Below, in pieces: positions 1 through 6,110 of a stretch of 9,208 nucleotides of DNA. The position numbers and the translations under genes were made by a program. Each line of letters starts with the position of its first letter. The stretch's first letter is position 1. The notes under the pieces were generated by a model that worked only from the letters and a program-made list of their open reading frames with translations, was not told where the DNA came from and searched no databases. The stretch is from DATMXS01 sp050260275 (GTDB lineage Bacteria > Acidobacteriota > Terriglobia > Bryobacterales > Bryobacteraceae): the NCBI GenBank assembly GCA_050260275.1, contig JBLNBX010000012.1, positions 1 through 9,208 of the forward strand, read 5' to 3'.

Positions 1-1429
1 TGTTGCGGCCGAGCAGCCGTTCGAATTGCCCGAGCGTCTGGCCGGCGTTCGGGGTGCTCGCGTTGATCGTGCCACCGAGGTTGGTGAGGCCGCCGAGCGT
101 GATCAGCCCGGAGCCGCTGGCCCCAAGCGTCTCGAATGATCGGAAGTTCAGGGTAAGGTCGCGGTTCCGCAGCCGAGCCGCCAGGTCGGCCGTAATGGGC
201 AGGGCGTCCTCTCGCGGCGCGACGCCGATCGCAGCAAGGCGCAGGTCTGAGTCGAGATTCGCCGCGCTGTAGTCCAGGCCCGGCCAGGAAGCGGAAACCG
301 TTCCGGTAGCGTAGCTCGCGAGGGTGAAGCCAATACCGGCGAGCGCGCCTATTGCTCGCAGGTCCACCTTGTTCAGGCGAGCATCCAGAGTGCTGCGTCC
401 GGCTTTGGGCGAAAGCGCGAGCACGGCTTCGCCCGTCGCAGCGCCGGCAGGTGTGTCGAGCCTGAACGAAGGAATCCGAACGCGTCCGCTGCGCGCATCG
501 TAATCGGCTCGCGCAGCCAGTCCGATGTCTTTCAAATTGTCCGCGCGCAGGCCTTTGCCCTGGAGCTCGGCATCTATCTTCGGATCGCTCAGCGTTCCGG
601 AGATCGTGCCGTGCGCCTGCAGCGGGCCCTCGATCTCGCGCCCGCGTCCGAGTTGCGCAAGCAACCCACCCGGCCGGACCGTACCGGTGAATGACAGGTC
701 GAGCGGACGCGGCTCCTCGAAGCCCACGGTTCCCTTGGCCAGCAGGTCCGAACCGGCCACGCGAACGTCGAGCCTGTGGATGACAGCCACACCGCCTGCG
801 GTGTCGGCGTCGATAGCGAGCCCACTCACGGGCAGCGCCGCGGAAGGCAGCGTCAGCGCGCCTTCTCGCTTCTGGCGGAACTGCACGGCCATCGTGCCGC
901 CTGCATGTGATCTGATTTCGACATCCCACTGAGGCACCGTCGCACTGACCCTTGCGGAGCGGTCTTCGAATACGAGAGAGCCATCGCGCGCGGTCAACCT
1001 GCGAAGTGTCGCCGTGGTCGTAGTACCAGCGCTCACCGGGATCATGTTGTTCCCGGTTTCAGTGACTACGATCTCCACTGCCGGACGGACAAGAACAGCG
1101 CTATCGATCACGTACTCGCGGTTGCGGATCAGCGCCGGGAGGTCGAGGTTCAGGCGGACTTCAGGGATCACGGCCATCGGCGGAAGATCGGGAGCGTCCG
1201 GCGAACGGACGACTACGTTCTCAAGCACGATGCTGAGATTGGCTGCGCTGAAGCCAAGGCCAGCGTCCCCGAAGGCGATGCCGTACTGGCCGAGCGTCTG
1301 GCGAAGCTGCGCCGACACGTACCTCTGCACCGGCCGCACCTGGATCAGGACGACGGTGGCTATGATTGCGACCGCAGCGGCGCAGACCGCGGCGATAAGG
1401 ATAATCTTGTTTCTTCGGCTGATCGCCAC
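1..1429 (-). CDS. AsmA/TamB-like envelope protein, 5' part (runs off left edge)
   Basis: Open minus-strand frame without stops over 476 codons; the 3' end lies beyond base 1. The chosen start is GTG at 1429-1427, because AGGGG (1439-1435 on the minus strand) sits 5 nt ahead; an in-frame GTG at 1462 is the only other upstream choice before a TAG. The N-terminus has basic residues (SRRNK, 4-8) and one hydrophobic segment at about 9-29 (IILIAAVCAAAV onward), i.e. a signal anchor with the rest on the periplasmic side. The remainder is rich in beta-strand-like repeats such as ISGTLSDPKIDAELQGKGL and LITLGGLTNLGGTINAS, typical of AsmA/TamB/DUF748-type proteins, long bridge-like proteins linked to lipid transport or outer-membrane assembly. 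Family is inferred from this pattern; which subfamily cannot be told from the fragment. Confidence 0.7.
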   Translation of the reverse strand, partial: MAISRRNKIILIAAVCAAAVAIIATVVLIQVRPVQRYVSAQLRQTLGQYGIAFGDAGLGFSAANLSIVLENVVVRSPDAPDLPPMAVIPEVRLNLDLPALIRNREYVIDSAVLVRPAVEIVVTETGNNMIPVSAGTTTTATLRRLTARDGSLVFEDRSARVSATVPQWDVEIRSHAGGTMAVQFRQKREGALTLPSAALPVSGLAIDADTAGGVAVIHRLDVRVAGSDLLAKGTVGFEEPRPLDLSFTGTVRPGGLLAQLGRGREIEGPLQAHGTISGTLSDPKIDAELQGKGLRADNLKDIGLAARADYDARSGRVRIPSFRLDTPAGAATGEAVLALSPKAGRSTLDARLNKVDLRAIGALAGIGFTLASYATGTVSASWPGLDYSAANLDSDLRLAAIGVAPREDALPITADLAARLRNRDLTLNFRSFETLGASGSGLITLGGLTNLGGTINASTPNAGQTLGQFERLLGRN

Positions 1430-1789
1430 AGCATCCCCTGACGAAGCCGGAAGCGCGCACACCCCTAACGCGCGCTACTTGGCCGTAGCCCCTTGATTTC
1501 AGACTAGCATCCAATCCAGAAGACCCCCGCCGCGGAGCGCGCGTTTCAGATTGCTGTACCAGTGGGCGCGCGGGGTATGCAAAGGAGTGAAGCCGAGGCG
1601 CGGAGCGGCGTCCCTCGCCGGCGTCTCACAGTCGTTGAGCAACGGAGAAATCAGCCGATCCTGTTGCTGGTCCAGCAGGACGGGGCGAACCGCTACATCG
1701 TTGTGCCGCCGCAGGGGCAGGAGCAACAGCCGTGAGCTGGCCTTACCACCTGGCGCAACCAGCTCCGCAGCACGGGACCGGCGATCTGC
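1430..1789. other. Gap between the AsmA-like gene and lipA with no intact gene
   Basis: About 360 bp without a complete convincing gene. It holds the upstream region of the AsmA-like gene, the possible HtrA PDZ remnant on the plus strand, and the region downstream of lipA. A 7-bp perfect inverted repeat, GAGCTGG at 1734-1740 and CCAGCTC at 1759-1765, lies just past the remnant's stop but has no T-run on either side, so it is not a clear intrinsic terminator. A 75-codon minus-strand frame (1499-1726) is also open but I could not match it to any family. Confidence 0.6.
1508..1735 (+). pseudogene. Possible remnant of the C-terminal PDZ end of an HtrA/Do-type serine protease
   Basis: A short plus-strand frame, closed by TAG at 1505 and ending TGA at 1733-1735, has its only ATG at 1577 (52 codons). 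Its last third reads QPILLLVQQDGANRYIVVP, which resembles the final strand pair of the second PDZ domain in Do/DegQ proteases, where a pattern like VLLLVxRxGxxxYVAL is usual. Twenty-five of the last 27 codons end in G or C, as in real genes here. No protease domain or full PDZ domain precedes it; the upstream neighbour is the divergent AsmA-like gene. In the adjacent frame, 1572-1625 reads GVCKGVKPRRGAASLAGV, loosely like a PDZ start (GVxVxxVxPxSPAxxAGL), which would fit a frameshift plus deletion. No good ribosome site precedes ATG 1577. It could instead be a small unrelated ORF. Confidence 0.35.
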
Positions 1790-2656
1790 TCAGGCGCATT
1801 CGGCGGCGTGATAGGAACTGCGCACCAGAGGGCCGCTCTCGACGTGCCGGAAACCCATCTCGCGGCCCCGCCGCCGCAGTTCGGCGAACTCACCGGGAGT
1901 CACGTACCGCTGCACCGGAAGATTCTGCGGACCCGGACGAAGATACTGGCCCAGCGTCAGTATCTCTACGCCGCGCTCGCGCAGGTCCTGCATCACCTGG
2001 ATGACCTCCGCCGTCTCCTCGCCCAGGCCGAGCATTATGCCCGACTTCGTAGGTATCTCCGGCCGCGCGGCCTTTGCATAGCCGAGCACGTCGAGCGAGC
2101 GTTCGTAACGCGAGCCGGGGCGCACCTCGCGGTACAGCCGCGGCACGGTTTCGACATTGTGGTTCAGCACATCGGGAGCGGCGTCGAGCACGATGTCCAC
2201 CGCCGCGTGCGAGCCCTGAAAATCGGGTATCAGCACCTCGACGCGGCAGCCTGGGATGCGCTCGCGGATGGCGCGAATGGTTAGCGCGAACAACTCCGCG
2301 CCGCCGTCCTTGCGGTCGTCGCGGTTGACGCTGGTGATGACGGCGTAACGGAGGTCCAGCGCGGCGGCGGCCTCGGCCACGCGCGCGGGCTCGCCGTAGT
2401 CCACCGGAAGAGGCGCGCCTTTCCGCACCGCACAGAAGCGGCAGCGGCGCGTGCAGACGTTACCCAGGACCATGAAGGTGGCGGTGCGGTGGTTCCAGCA
2501 CTCGCCAATGTTCGGGCACGCTGCGCTCTCGCACACCGTGTGCAACTTGAGCGACTGAACGAGCGCTTTCAACTCGGCGTAGTTCTGGCCGGCTGGAGCT
2601 GGCGCCTTCAGCCATTCGGGGCGTTGCCCCCGGACCCCTCCGATGCTCACCAGCAC
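1790..2656 (-). CDS. lipA: Lipoyl synthase
   Basis: Radical-SAM enzyme that inserts two sulfur atoms into protein-bound octanoyl groups to make the lipoyl cofactor of pyruvate and 2-oxoglutarate dehydrogenases and the glycine cleavage system; cytoplasmic. 288 aa, normal for the family. Both iron-sulfur sites are visible: the auxiliary-cluster motif CESAACPNIGEC (C42, C47, C53) and the radical-SAM motif CTRRCRFC (C68, C72, C75), plus the C-terminal RSSYHA (279-284) that supplies the serine ligand of the auxiliary cluster. The listed start is a GTG at 2656-2654; a second GTG two codons on (2650) is better spaced (7 nt) from the GGAAG at 2663-2659 and may be the real start. No lipB or dehydrogenase gene lies beside it. 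It is divergent from the hydrolase gene with only 30 bp between, so promoters must be tiny or lie inside the neighbouring gene. Confidence 0.96.
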   Translation of the reverse strand: MLVSIGGVRGQRPEWLKAPAPAGQNYAELKALVQSLKLHTVCESAACPNIGECWNHRTATFMVLGNVCTRRCRFCAVRKGAPLPVDYGEPARVAEAAAALDLRYAVITSVNRDDRKDGGAELFALTIRAIRERIPGCRVEVLIPDFQGSHAAVDIVLDAAPDVLNHNVETVPRLYREVRPGSRYERSLDVLGYAKAARPEIPTKSGIMLGLGEETAEVIQVMQDLRERGVEILTLGQYLRPGPQNLPVQRYVTPGEFAELRRRGREMGFRHVESGPLVRSSYHAAECA

Positions 2657-2686
2657 GCTTCCATTCTAAGCGGTAGCATTGTCCGC

Positions 2687-3604
2687 ATGCGCCCTGTTGC
2701 AATCGTTATGCTGCTTTCCGCGCTGTGCGCCTCTGCCGAGATTCACAGGCATCCAAGAGGGGAGGTCATCCCGCATGACAAGTACATCCGCGTGGTGAGC
2801 GAGCAGGACTCGCCGTTGATCAAGCAGTACATCGCCACGCGCGACGGCACCTACGTCGCCGCCGCTATCCGCAAGCCTAAGGGCACCGGGCCGTTCCCGG
2901 CGATCATCTACTTTCACGGCGCACCGGGAGGGCGCGGAATGGACCAGCTCGTCACGTGGTCTCTAGGGACCACCGGCGGGCCGCTCTGGGAAAGGCTATT
3001 GCAGGAAGGTTTCGTAGTGATCGTCTCGGACTATCGCCGCATGCCCGGCCGCCTGGCTGGGCCTGTCGTTTTCGGCGAGAACGTGGGAACGAACTACGTC
3101 GAGGATGGAGAGTGCGTGCTCGAGTACGTGCGCTCGCTGCCTTACGTCGATAAGGATCGCGTAGCCGTCTACGGAGTTAGCCTGGGCGGCAACCTTGCCG
3201 CATATCTCGCGTCGCGGCAGAAGCTGGCCGCCGTGGTGTTCGGCGCCGGCGCGGTCATGGGTTTCATGAACACGTCATTCGGGCCGAACCGCGAAATGAT
3301 AGCCGACCAGGAAACCGCGGCGAAGAACGCCGCGGGCATCACTGCGCCCGTTCTCGCGCTCGTGGGCACTGAGGACCCGCTGATGAACCTGAATATCGCG
3401 TTCCACGACTTGCTGGCGAAGCTCGGAAAGGACGTGCAGTTGCACATCTACGAGGGCGGCTATCACGACTTCGTCGCGGGTCCGCAGGGTCAGGCGCACA
3501 GGAAGGAGCCGCTGCTGACCTCCACGCTCGAGGCGCTCGACGTGACTGTGGCGTTCCTGAAGCAGCACATGAGCGCCCCGGCTGGAACGGCGGCAGGCAG
3601 GTAG
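2687..3604 (+). CDS. Secreted alpha/beta hydrolase (dienelactone hydrolase / S9 peptidase-like)
   Basis: 305 aa from ATG 2687, chosen because it begins a short signal peptide (MRPVAIVMLLSALCASA, likely cut after ASA); the frame is open further upstream but that part runs antisense to lipA. The mature part has the alpha/beta-hydrolase layout: oxyanion-hole segment YFHGAPGG (about 75-82), nucleophile elbow YGVSLGG with Ser165, acid in LVGTEDPL with Asp230, and histidine in YEGGYHDF with His260. The segment between (YVDKDRVAVYGVS) is the usual S9/DLH spacing. It is probably a periplasmic or exported esterase or peptidase; the substrate cannot be told. Only a weak GCGGTAG precedes the start. It converges on the small zinc-ribbon gene, 9 bp apart, and has no obvious functional partner in the window. 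Confidence 0.85.
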   Translation: MRPVAIVMLLSALCASAEIHRHPRGEVIPHDKYIRVVSEQDSPLIKQYIATRDGTYVAAAIRKPKGTGPFPAIIYFHGAPGGRGMDQLVTWSLGTTGGPLWERLLQEGFVVIVSDYRRMPGRLAGPVVFGENVGTNYVEDGECVLEYVRSLPYVDKDRVAVYGVSLGGNLAAYLASRQKLAAVVFGAGAVMGFMNTSFGPNREMIADQETAAKNAAGITAPVLALVGTEDPLMNLNIAFHDLLAKLGKDVQLHIYEGGYHDFVAGPQGQAHRKEPLLTSTLEALDVTVAFLKQHMSAPAGTAAGR

Positions 3605-3637
3605 CTGCGAACGCTACCAGCGCAGCGTCAGGCTGCG
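3604..3637. repeat. Overlapping inverted repeats at the convergent gene junction
   Basis: GCTGCG at 3604-3609, CGCAGC at 3621-3626 and GCTGCG at 3632-3637. The middle copy can pair with either flank, giving an 11-nt or a 5-nt loop, so two exclusive hairpins are possible. It spans the stop codons of both converging genes and could help end transcription on both strands, but there is no T-run, so function is uncertain. Confidence 0.35.
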
Positions 3638-3877
3638 CGGCTCGGTGCTGGTGTCGGGCAAGTAAAGCGTCCGGCAACGCTCACAGCGATAGATTTCATC
3701 GCCGAACTGCTGCCCGATTTCGGGCGGGTAGAAGTACCACCTCTTCAGGTGCCCGGCGCACAGCTTGCCCTTGTCGTCCTTCTCGTTGCAGGCGCGCTGG
3801 GCGGCCATTTGCCGCTTAACCTTGGTGCCGCCGGGCAGCGTAGTTACGATGTCGGGTTGCGTTGCTGGCGTCGCCAT
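3614..3877 (-). CDS. Small zinc-ribbon-like protein, unknown function
   Basis: 87 aa, start ATG at 3877. It has two metal-ligand pairs: C30 with C40 (RACNEKDDKGKLCAGHLKRW, with H43 nearby) and C65-x2-C68 (YRCERCRTLYLP), the look of a zinc ribbon with a treble of aromatic residues (WYFYPP, 47-52) between. The N-terminus (MATPATQPDIVTTLPGG) is low in structure. I recognise no named family; similar short two-CxnC proteins occur as uncharacterised conserved proteins in Acidobacteriota (recollection, not checked). It lies 38 bp downstream of the TolC-like gene on the same strand, so it may be co-transcribed with it, but nothing suggests a shared function. No signal peptide or membrane segment is seen, so it is probably cytoplasmic. 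Confidence 0.7.
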   Translation of the reverse strand: MATPATQPDIVTTLPGGTKVKRQMAAQRACNEKDDKGKLCAGHLKRWYFYPPEIGQQFGDEIYRCERCRTLYLPDTSTEPRSLTLRW

Positions 3878-3915
3878 GCAGCCAGACTACCACGGGCATG
3901 TTGCGGGGTCCGTGA

Positions 3916-5145
3916 CTAATGTCGCACTCCGGTTGCATAGTCGAGCGCCGCGCGGGAGCGATGATACTCGCCCACCGACCGGTAGTACTGCGTCTCCAGG
4001 CCGACGAGGTTTCGTTGCGCGTCGAGCACCTCGTGCACGTCGGCGATGCCGCTCCGGTAACCGGCAAGCGCCGTGCGGAAGTTCTCTTGCGCGCGCGTCA
4101 TCAACGGGGGCAGCAACACGGCAACCTCTCTCCGCCGCAGAGCCAGCTCCCGCGAGGACGCCTGCACCTCGGCCCTGACGAGCGCCTGCTGCGCAGCCAG
4201 CTCAGCTTCGGCCGCACGCACCTCGTGGGTTGAGGCCGCGATGGCGTCTTTATTCCGGTTCCACAACGGCAGCGGGATCTCTACGCCCCCCATCAGCGTG
4301 TCGAAGCCCACCACGCGCTTGTACCCGAACTGGACATACACATCCGGCACGGCCTCTGCCTGGGACAGCCGCAGCGCGGCCCTGGCGTTCTCGACCTCTT
4401 GCCGGGCGATGCGAAGCTCGATGCGCCGCTCCATCGCGCGCTCCGGCGCCGCCGTCTCCGGCGCGGGGGCGGCTTCAAACGGCGTTGCGAACTCGATTTC
4501 CGGGAACTCGGAGCCGGCCATCTCCCTCAGGAGCGCGATTCGCGCGCGCTCAGCTTCGAGCGCGGCCGAGTTCGCTTCCAGCTCGAGTTGTTGTCCTTCG
4601 ATCCGGGCGCGTATCAGGTCGGCCTCGGGAAGCGTTCCCGCGCTCACCCGGGCCGCCCCAATCTCGATCACTTCGTTGAGCAGCGCAACCGCGGCTTCGA
4701 GCGACTCGCGCGTCTTCCGAGCCGCCGCTGCGCTCCAGTAAGCCTGCCGGACCTGCAGCTCCAGCCGCGCGGCCTCCAAGCGGCTCTCCAACGCGGCAAT
4801 TCGGGCGTCGCCCCCAGCCGCTGCAGCACGCCGGGCGCGCTTTCCGCCGGTCTCGATATGCTGCCTGGCGTATGCGAAGTACTCCGCTATCTCATCATTC
4901 CTGTAACCCCGTGAGCCCCACGGCTGCTGTCCTTCTGTGGAGAGGATCAGCACCGGATTTGGCCAGCGGCCGGCCTGGCGCACCCGGGCCTCCGCAGCCC
5001 GCAGGAGCTCGGCGGAAGCTGTGAGCGAACGCCGTGCAGCCAGTGCCCTGGCCACCGCCTCGTCTTCGGTGAGCCGCAACTGGGCTGCCGCCGCACCGGC
5101 TGCGAGGACGAAGATTAAGATTTGCTTAGGCATTGTGTTCCGCAT
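3916..5145 (-). CDS. TolC/CzcC-family outer-membrane efflux channel
   Basis: 409 aa, the usual length for CzcC/TolC-type channels, which form trimeric outer-membrane/periplasmic tunnels for RND or other efflux pumps. A signal peptide (MPKQILIFVLAAGAAAA) is followed by LTEDEAVARALA, the typical first helix of an outer-membrane-efflux repeat, and RWPNPVL (about 60-66), the conserved N-P segment. Long Ala/Glu/Arg-rich helices (about 110-230 and 305-400) form the tunnel coiled coils; GGVEIPLPLWNRNK (about 288-301) is the repeat-2 hallmark and LDAQRNLVGLETQYY is the last helix. The listed ATG (5145) lacks a ribosome site; a second ATG four codons on (5133) follows GCGGAA by about 5 nt and starts cleanly at the signal peptide, so it is the likelier start. 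No membrane-fusion or RND pump gene is next to it here. The small zinc-ribbon gene follows. Confidence 0.9.
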   Translation of the reverse strand: MRNTMPKQILIFVLAAGAAAAQLRLTEDEAVARALAARRSLTASAELLRAAEARVRQAGRWPNPVLILSTEGQQPWGSRGYRNDEIAEYFAYARQHIETGGKRARRAAAAGGDARIAALESRLEAARLELQVRQAYWSAAAARKTRESLEAAVALLNEVIEIGAARVSAGTLPEADLIRARIEGQQLELEANSAALEAERARIALLREMAGSEFPEIEFATPFEAAPAPETAAPERAMERRIELRIARQEVENARAALRLSQAEAVPDVYVQFGYKRVVGFDTLMGGVEIPLPLWNRNKDAIAASTHEVRAAEAELAAQQALVRAEVQASSRELALRRREVAVLLPPLMTRAQENFRTALAGYRSGIADVHEVLDAQRNLVGLETQYYRSVGEYHRSRAALDYATGVRH

Positions 5146-5362
5146 CCAGATTACCGGCGGGACTCGCTGCGGGGCGGGCGCGCCTGTCGGACCCGTCCCA
5201 GGGGCAACCTAAGGGGTTACAGGGCCGTCAAATATAACAACGGAGTTTTTTGCGGGGACGGCCGGTTCGCTGTTTGCTGCACGCTTGATATACTATTGTT
5301 TCGTACGACAGTGAGCTCGAAGGCCAAAGTGCGCTCTCGAGCGGCTCCTCTCGGACAGCAAT
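5146..5362. other. Divergent intergenic region between the TolC-like gene and rpmH
   Basis: 217 bp, GC-rich near the TolC-like gene and AT-richer toward rpmH. It must hold promoters for both directions; only the TATACT at 5289 is convincing. On the minus strand TTGACG (5231-5226) resembles a -35 but has no -10 at proper spacing. No DnaA box (TTATCCACA) cluster or dnaA gene is present, although dnaA/oriC sit here in many bacteria. It includes in-frame GTG codons 5311 and 5329, possible far-upstream starts for rnpA. Confidence 0.55.
5289..5294 (+). promoter_or_regulatory. Putative -10 element for the rpmH operon
   Basis: TATACT matches the sigma-70 -10 consensus at five of six positions and lies in a locally AT-rich patch (about 5285-5305) inside an otherwise GC-rich intergenic region. 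The hexamer 17 bp upstream (TTCGCT, 5266-5271) is a poor -35. It would start transcription near 5301, giving a leader of about 60 nt before rpmH. The assignment rests on sequence resemblance only. Confidence 0.4.
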
Positions 5363-5530
5363 ATGCCAAAACGCACCTTTCAGCCGAACAACCGTCGCCG
5401 CGCGAAAACGCACGGGTTCCTGACGCGAATGAAAACAAAGGACGGGCGCGCGGTGCTGGCGCGCCGCCGGGCGAAAGGCCGCTGGAAGCTGACGGTCAGC
5501 GACGAGCGGCAGGTCCGTCAATCGAGGTAG
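5363..5530 (+). CDS. rpmH: 50S ribosomal protein L34
   Basis: 55 aa, too short to stand out by length but unmistakable: MPKRTFQPNNRRRAKTHGF followed by LTRMKTKDGRAVLARRRAKG, the almost invariant L34 core, very rich in Arg and Lys. It is a late-assembling protein of the large ribosomal subunit. The end (WKLTVSDE, then RQVRQSR) runs several residues past the usual 44-47 aa form. Start ATG 5363 is fixed by homology; a weak CGGACAG precedes it by about 6 nt. It is the first gene of the conserved rpmH-rnpA-yidD-yidC-khpB-mnmE block. Its last bases contain the GAGGT that probably serves rnpA. The rnpA reading frame is also open across the whole of this gene in another phase. Confidence 0.96.
   Translation: MPKRTFQPNNRRRAKTHGFLTRMKTKDGRAVLARRRAKGRWKLTVSDERQVRQSR
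5524..5528 (+). promoter_or_regulatory. Shine-Dalgarno for the CTG start of rnpA
   Basis: GAGGT overlaps the last codons and stop of rpmH and lies 7 nt ahead of CTG 5536 in the rnpA frame, ideal spacing. It supports translation of rnpA starting at that CTG, and coupling to rpmH translation. Confidence 0.45.
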
Positions 5531-5535
5531 CCCGG

Positions 5536-5889
5536 CTGCCTCCGACTGGTCTAACCTTTCCTAAGAGCGTCCGGATCCTGAGGTCGGCGGACTTCCGAAG
5601 GATCTACGATCAGGGAATCCGTATTTCGGGGCCGTACTTCGCTGCTTTCTGCCTGCGGGCTGCTGAAGGCGGCGGCCCCAAGGTTGGGTTCACAGCGCCA
5701 CGGGCGCTGGGCAGGGCGGTGGTCCGGAACCGCATCAAACGGCGGGTTCGAGAAGCCGTCCGAAGGCATCTGCATCTACTCGGACCGCAGTGGCACATAG
5801 TAATCAATCCCCGCCGGAAAGCGTTCAGTGGCGCATTTGCCGAACTCGCCCTCGAAGTGGAACGTCTGTTTCTGCGATGCAAAGAGTGA
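5536..5889 (+). CDS. rnpA: Ribonuclease P protein component, probable CTG start
   Basis: Protein subunit of RNase P, which assists the catalytic RNA in trimming the 5' end of tRNA precursors. The core begins LTFPKSVRILRSADFRRIYD, passes PKVGFTAPRALGRAVVRN and holds the family signature RNRIKRRVRE (about 64-73), then HIVINPRRKA. From CTG 5536 the protein is 117 aa, the normal RnpA length. No ATG, GTG or TTG occurs in this frame between 5332 and the conserved core, and none occurs in any frame just after the rpmH stop, so a single indel error does not rescue a normal start. CTG 5536 has GAGGT 7 nt upstream. The alternative is GTG 5329 (AAGG 5 nt upstream; 186 aa) or GTG 5311 (192 aa), which would nest rpmH wholly within rnpA as in Thermus. 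Identity is certain; the start is not. The stop overlaps yidD by 13 nt. Confidence 0.9.
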   Translation: MPPTGLTFPKSVRILRSADFRRIYDQGIRISGPYFAAFCLRAAEGGGPKVGFTAPRALGRAVVRNRIKRRVREAVRRHLHLLGPQWHIVINPRRKAFSGAFAELALEVERLFLRCKE

Positions 5890-6086
5890 CCCTGGCCCTT
5901 TTGCGCGCCTACAAAGTCGCCATCTCCCCGATGCTGCCTTCCGCATGCAGGTACTACCCCACGTGCTCGGAGTACATGCGTGACGCAGTGGCGAGGTACG
6001 GTGTGGGACGGGGAGTGTGGATGGGCGTGCGCCGGCTGCTCCGGTGCCATCCCTTTCACGAAGGCGGCTACGACCCCGTGCGCTGA
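5877..6086 (+). CDS. yidD: Membrane protein insertion efficiency factor YidD
   Basis: 69 aa. Small amphipathic protein at the inner face of the membrane that helps the YidC insertase. The family pattern is complete: LLRAYKVAISPMLPSACRYY (about 8-27), then PTCSEYMRDAVARYG, and RRLLRCHPFHEGGYDPV (52-68), with Cys at 24, 30 and 57. Start ATG 5877 is set by the family N-terminus; upstream in-frame sequence belongs to rnpA in another phase. It overlaps the last 13 nt of rnpA, and no strong ribosome site is visible, so translation is probably coupled to rnpA. It stands directly before yidC, its functional partner. Confidence 0.95.
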   Translation: MQRVTLALLRAYKVAISPMLPSACRYYPTCSEYMRDAVARYGVGRGVWMGVRRLLRCHPFHEGGYDPVR

Positions 6087-6110
6087 GGAGTCCGTGGTCA
6101 AAGGACGAGA

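Noticed and set aside
1499..1726. 75-codon minus-strand frame downstream of lipA
   Set aside because: Ends in a plausible-looking stretch (WYSNLKRAL) and GC3 is similar to the opposite frame, but there is no family match or ribosome site, and the plus strand shows a better domain-like pattern.
1734..1765. Inverted repeat GAGCTGG/CCAGCTC as an intrinsic terminator
   Set aside because: 18-nt loop, short stem and no T-run on either strand.
2489..2686. Upstream extension of the hydrolase frame
   Set aside because: Antisense to the lipA 5' end and would bury the clear signal peptide that begins at 2687.
5122..5310. Further upstream extension of the rnpA frame to TTG 5122
   Set aside because: Overlaps the TolC-like gene start and lies upstream of the likely promoter; no ribosome site or conserved sequence.
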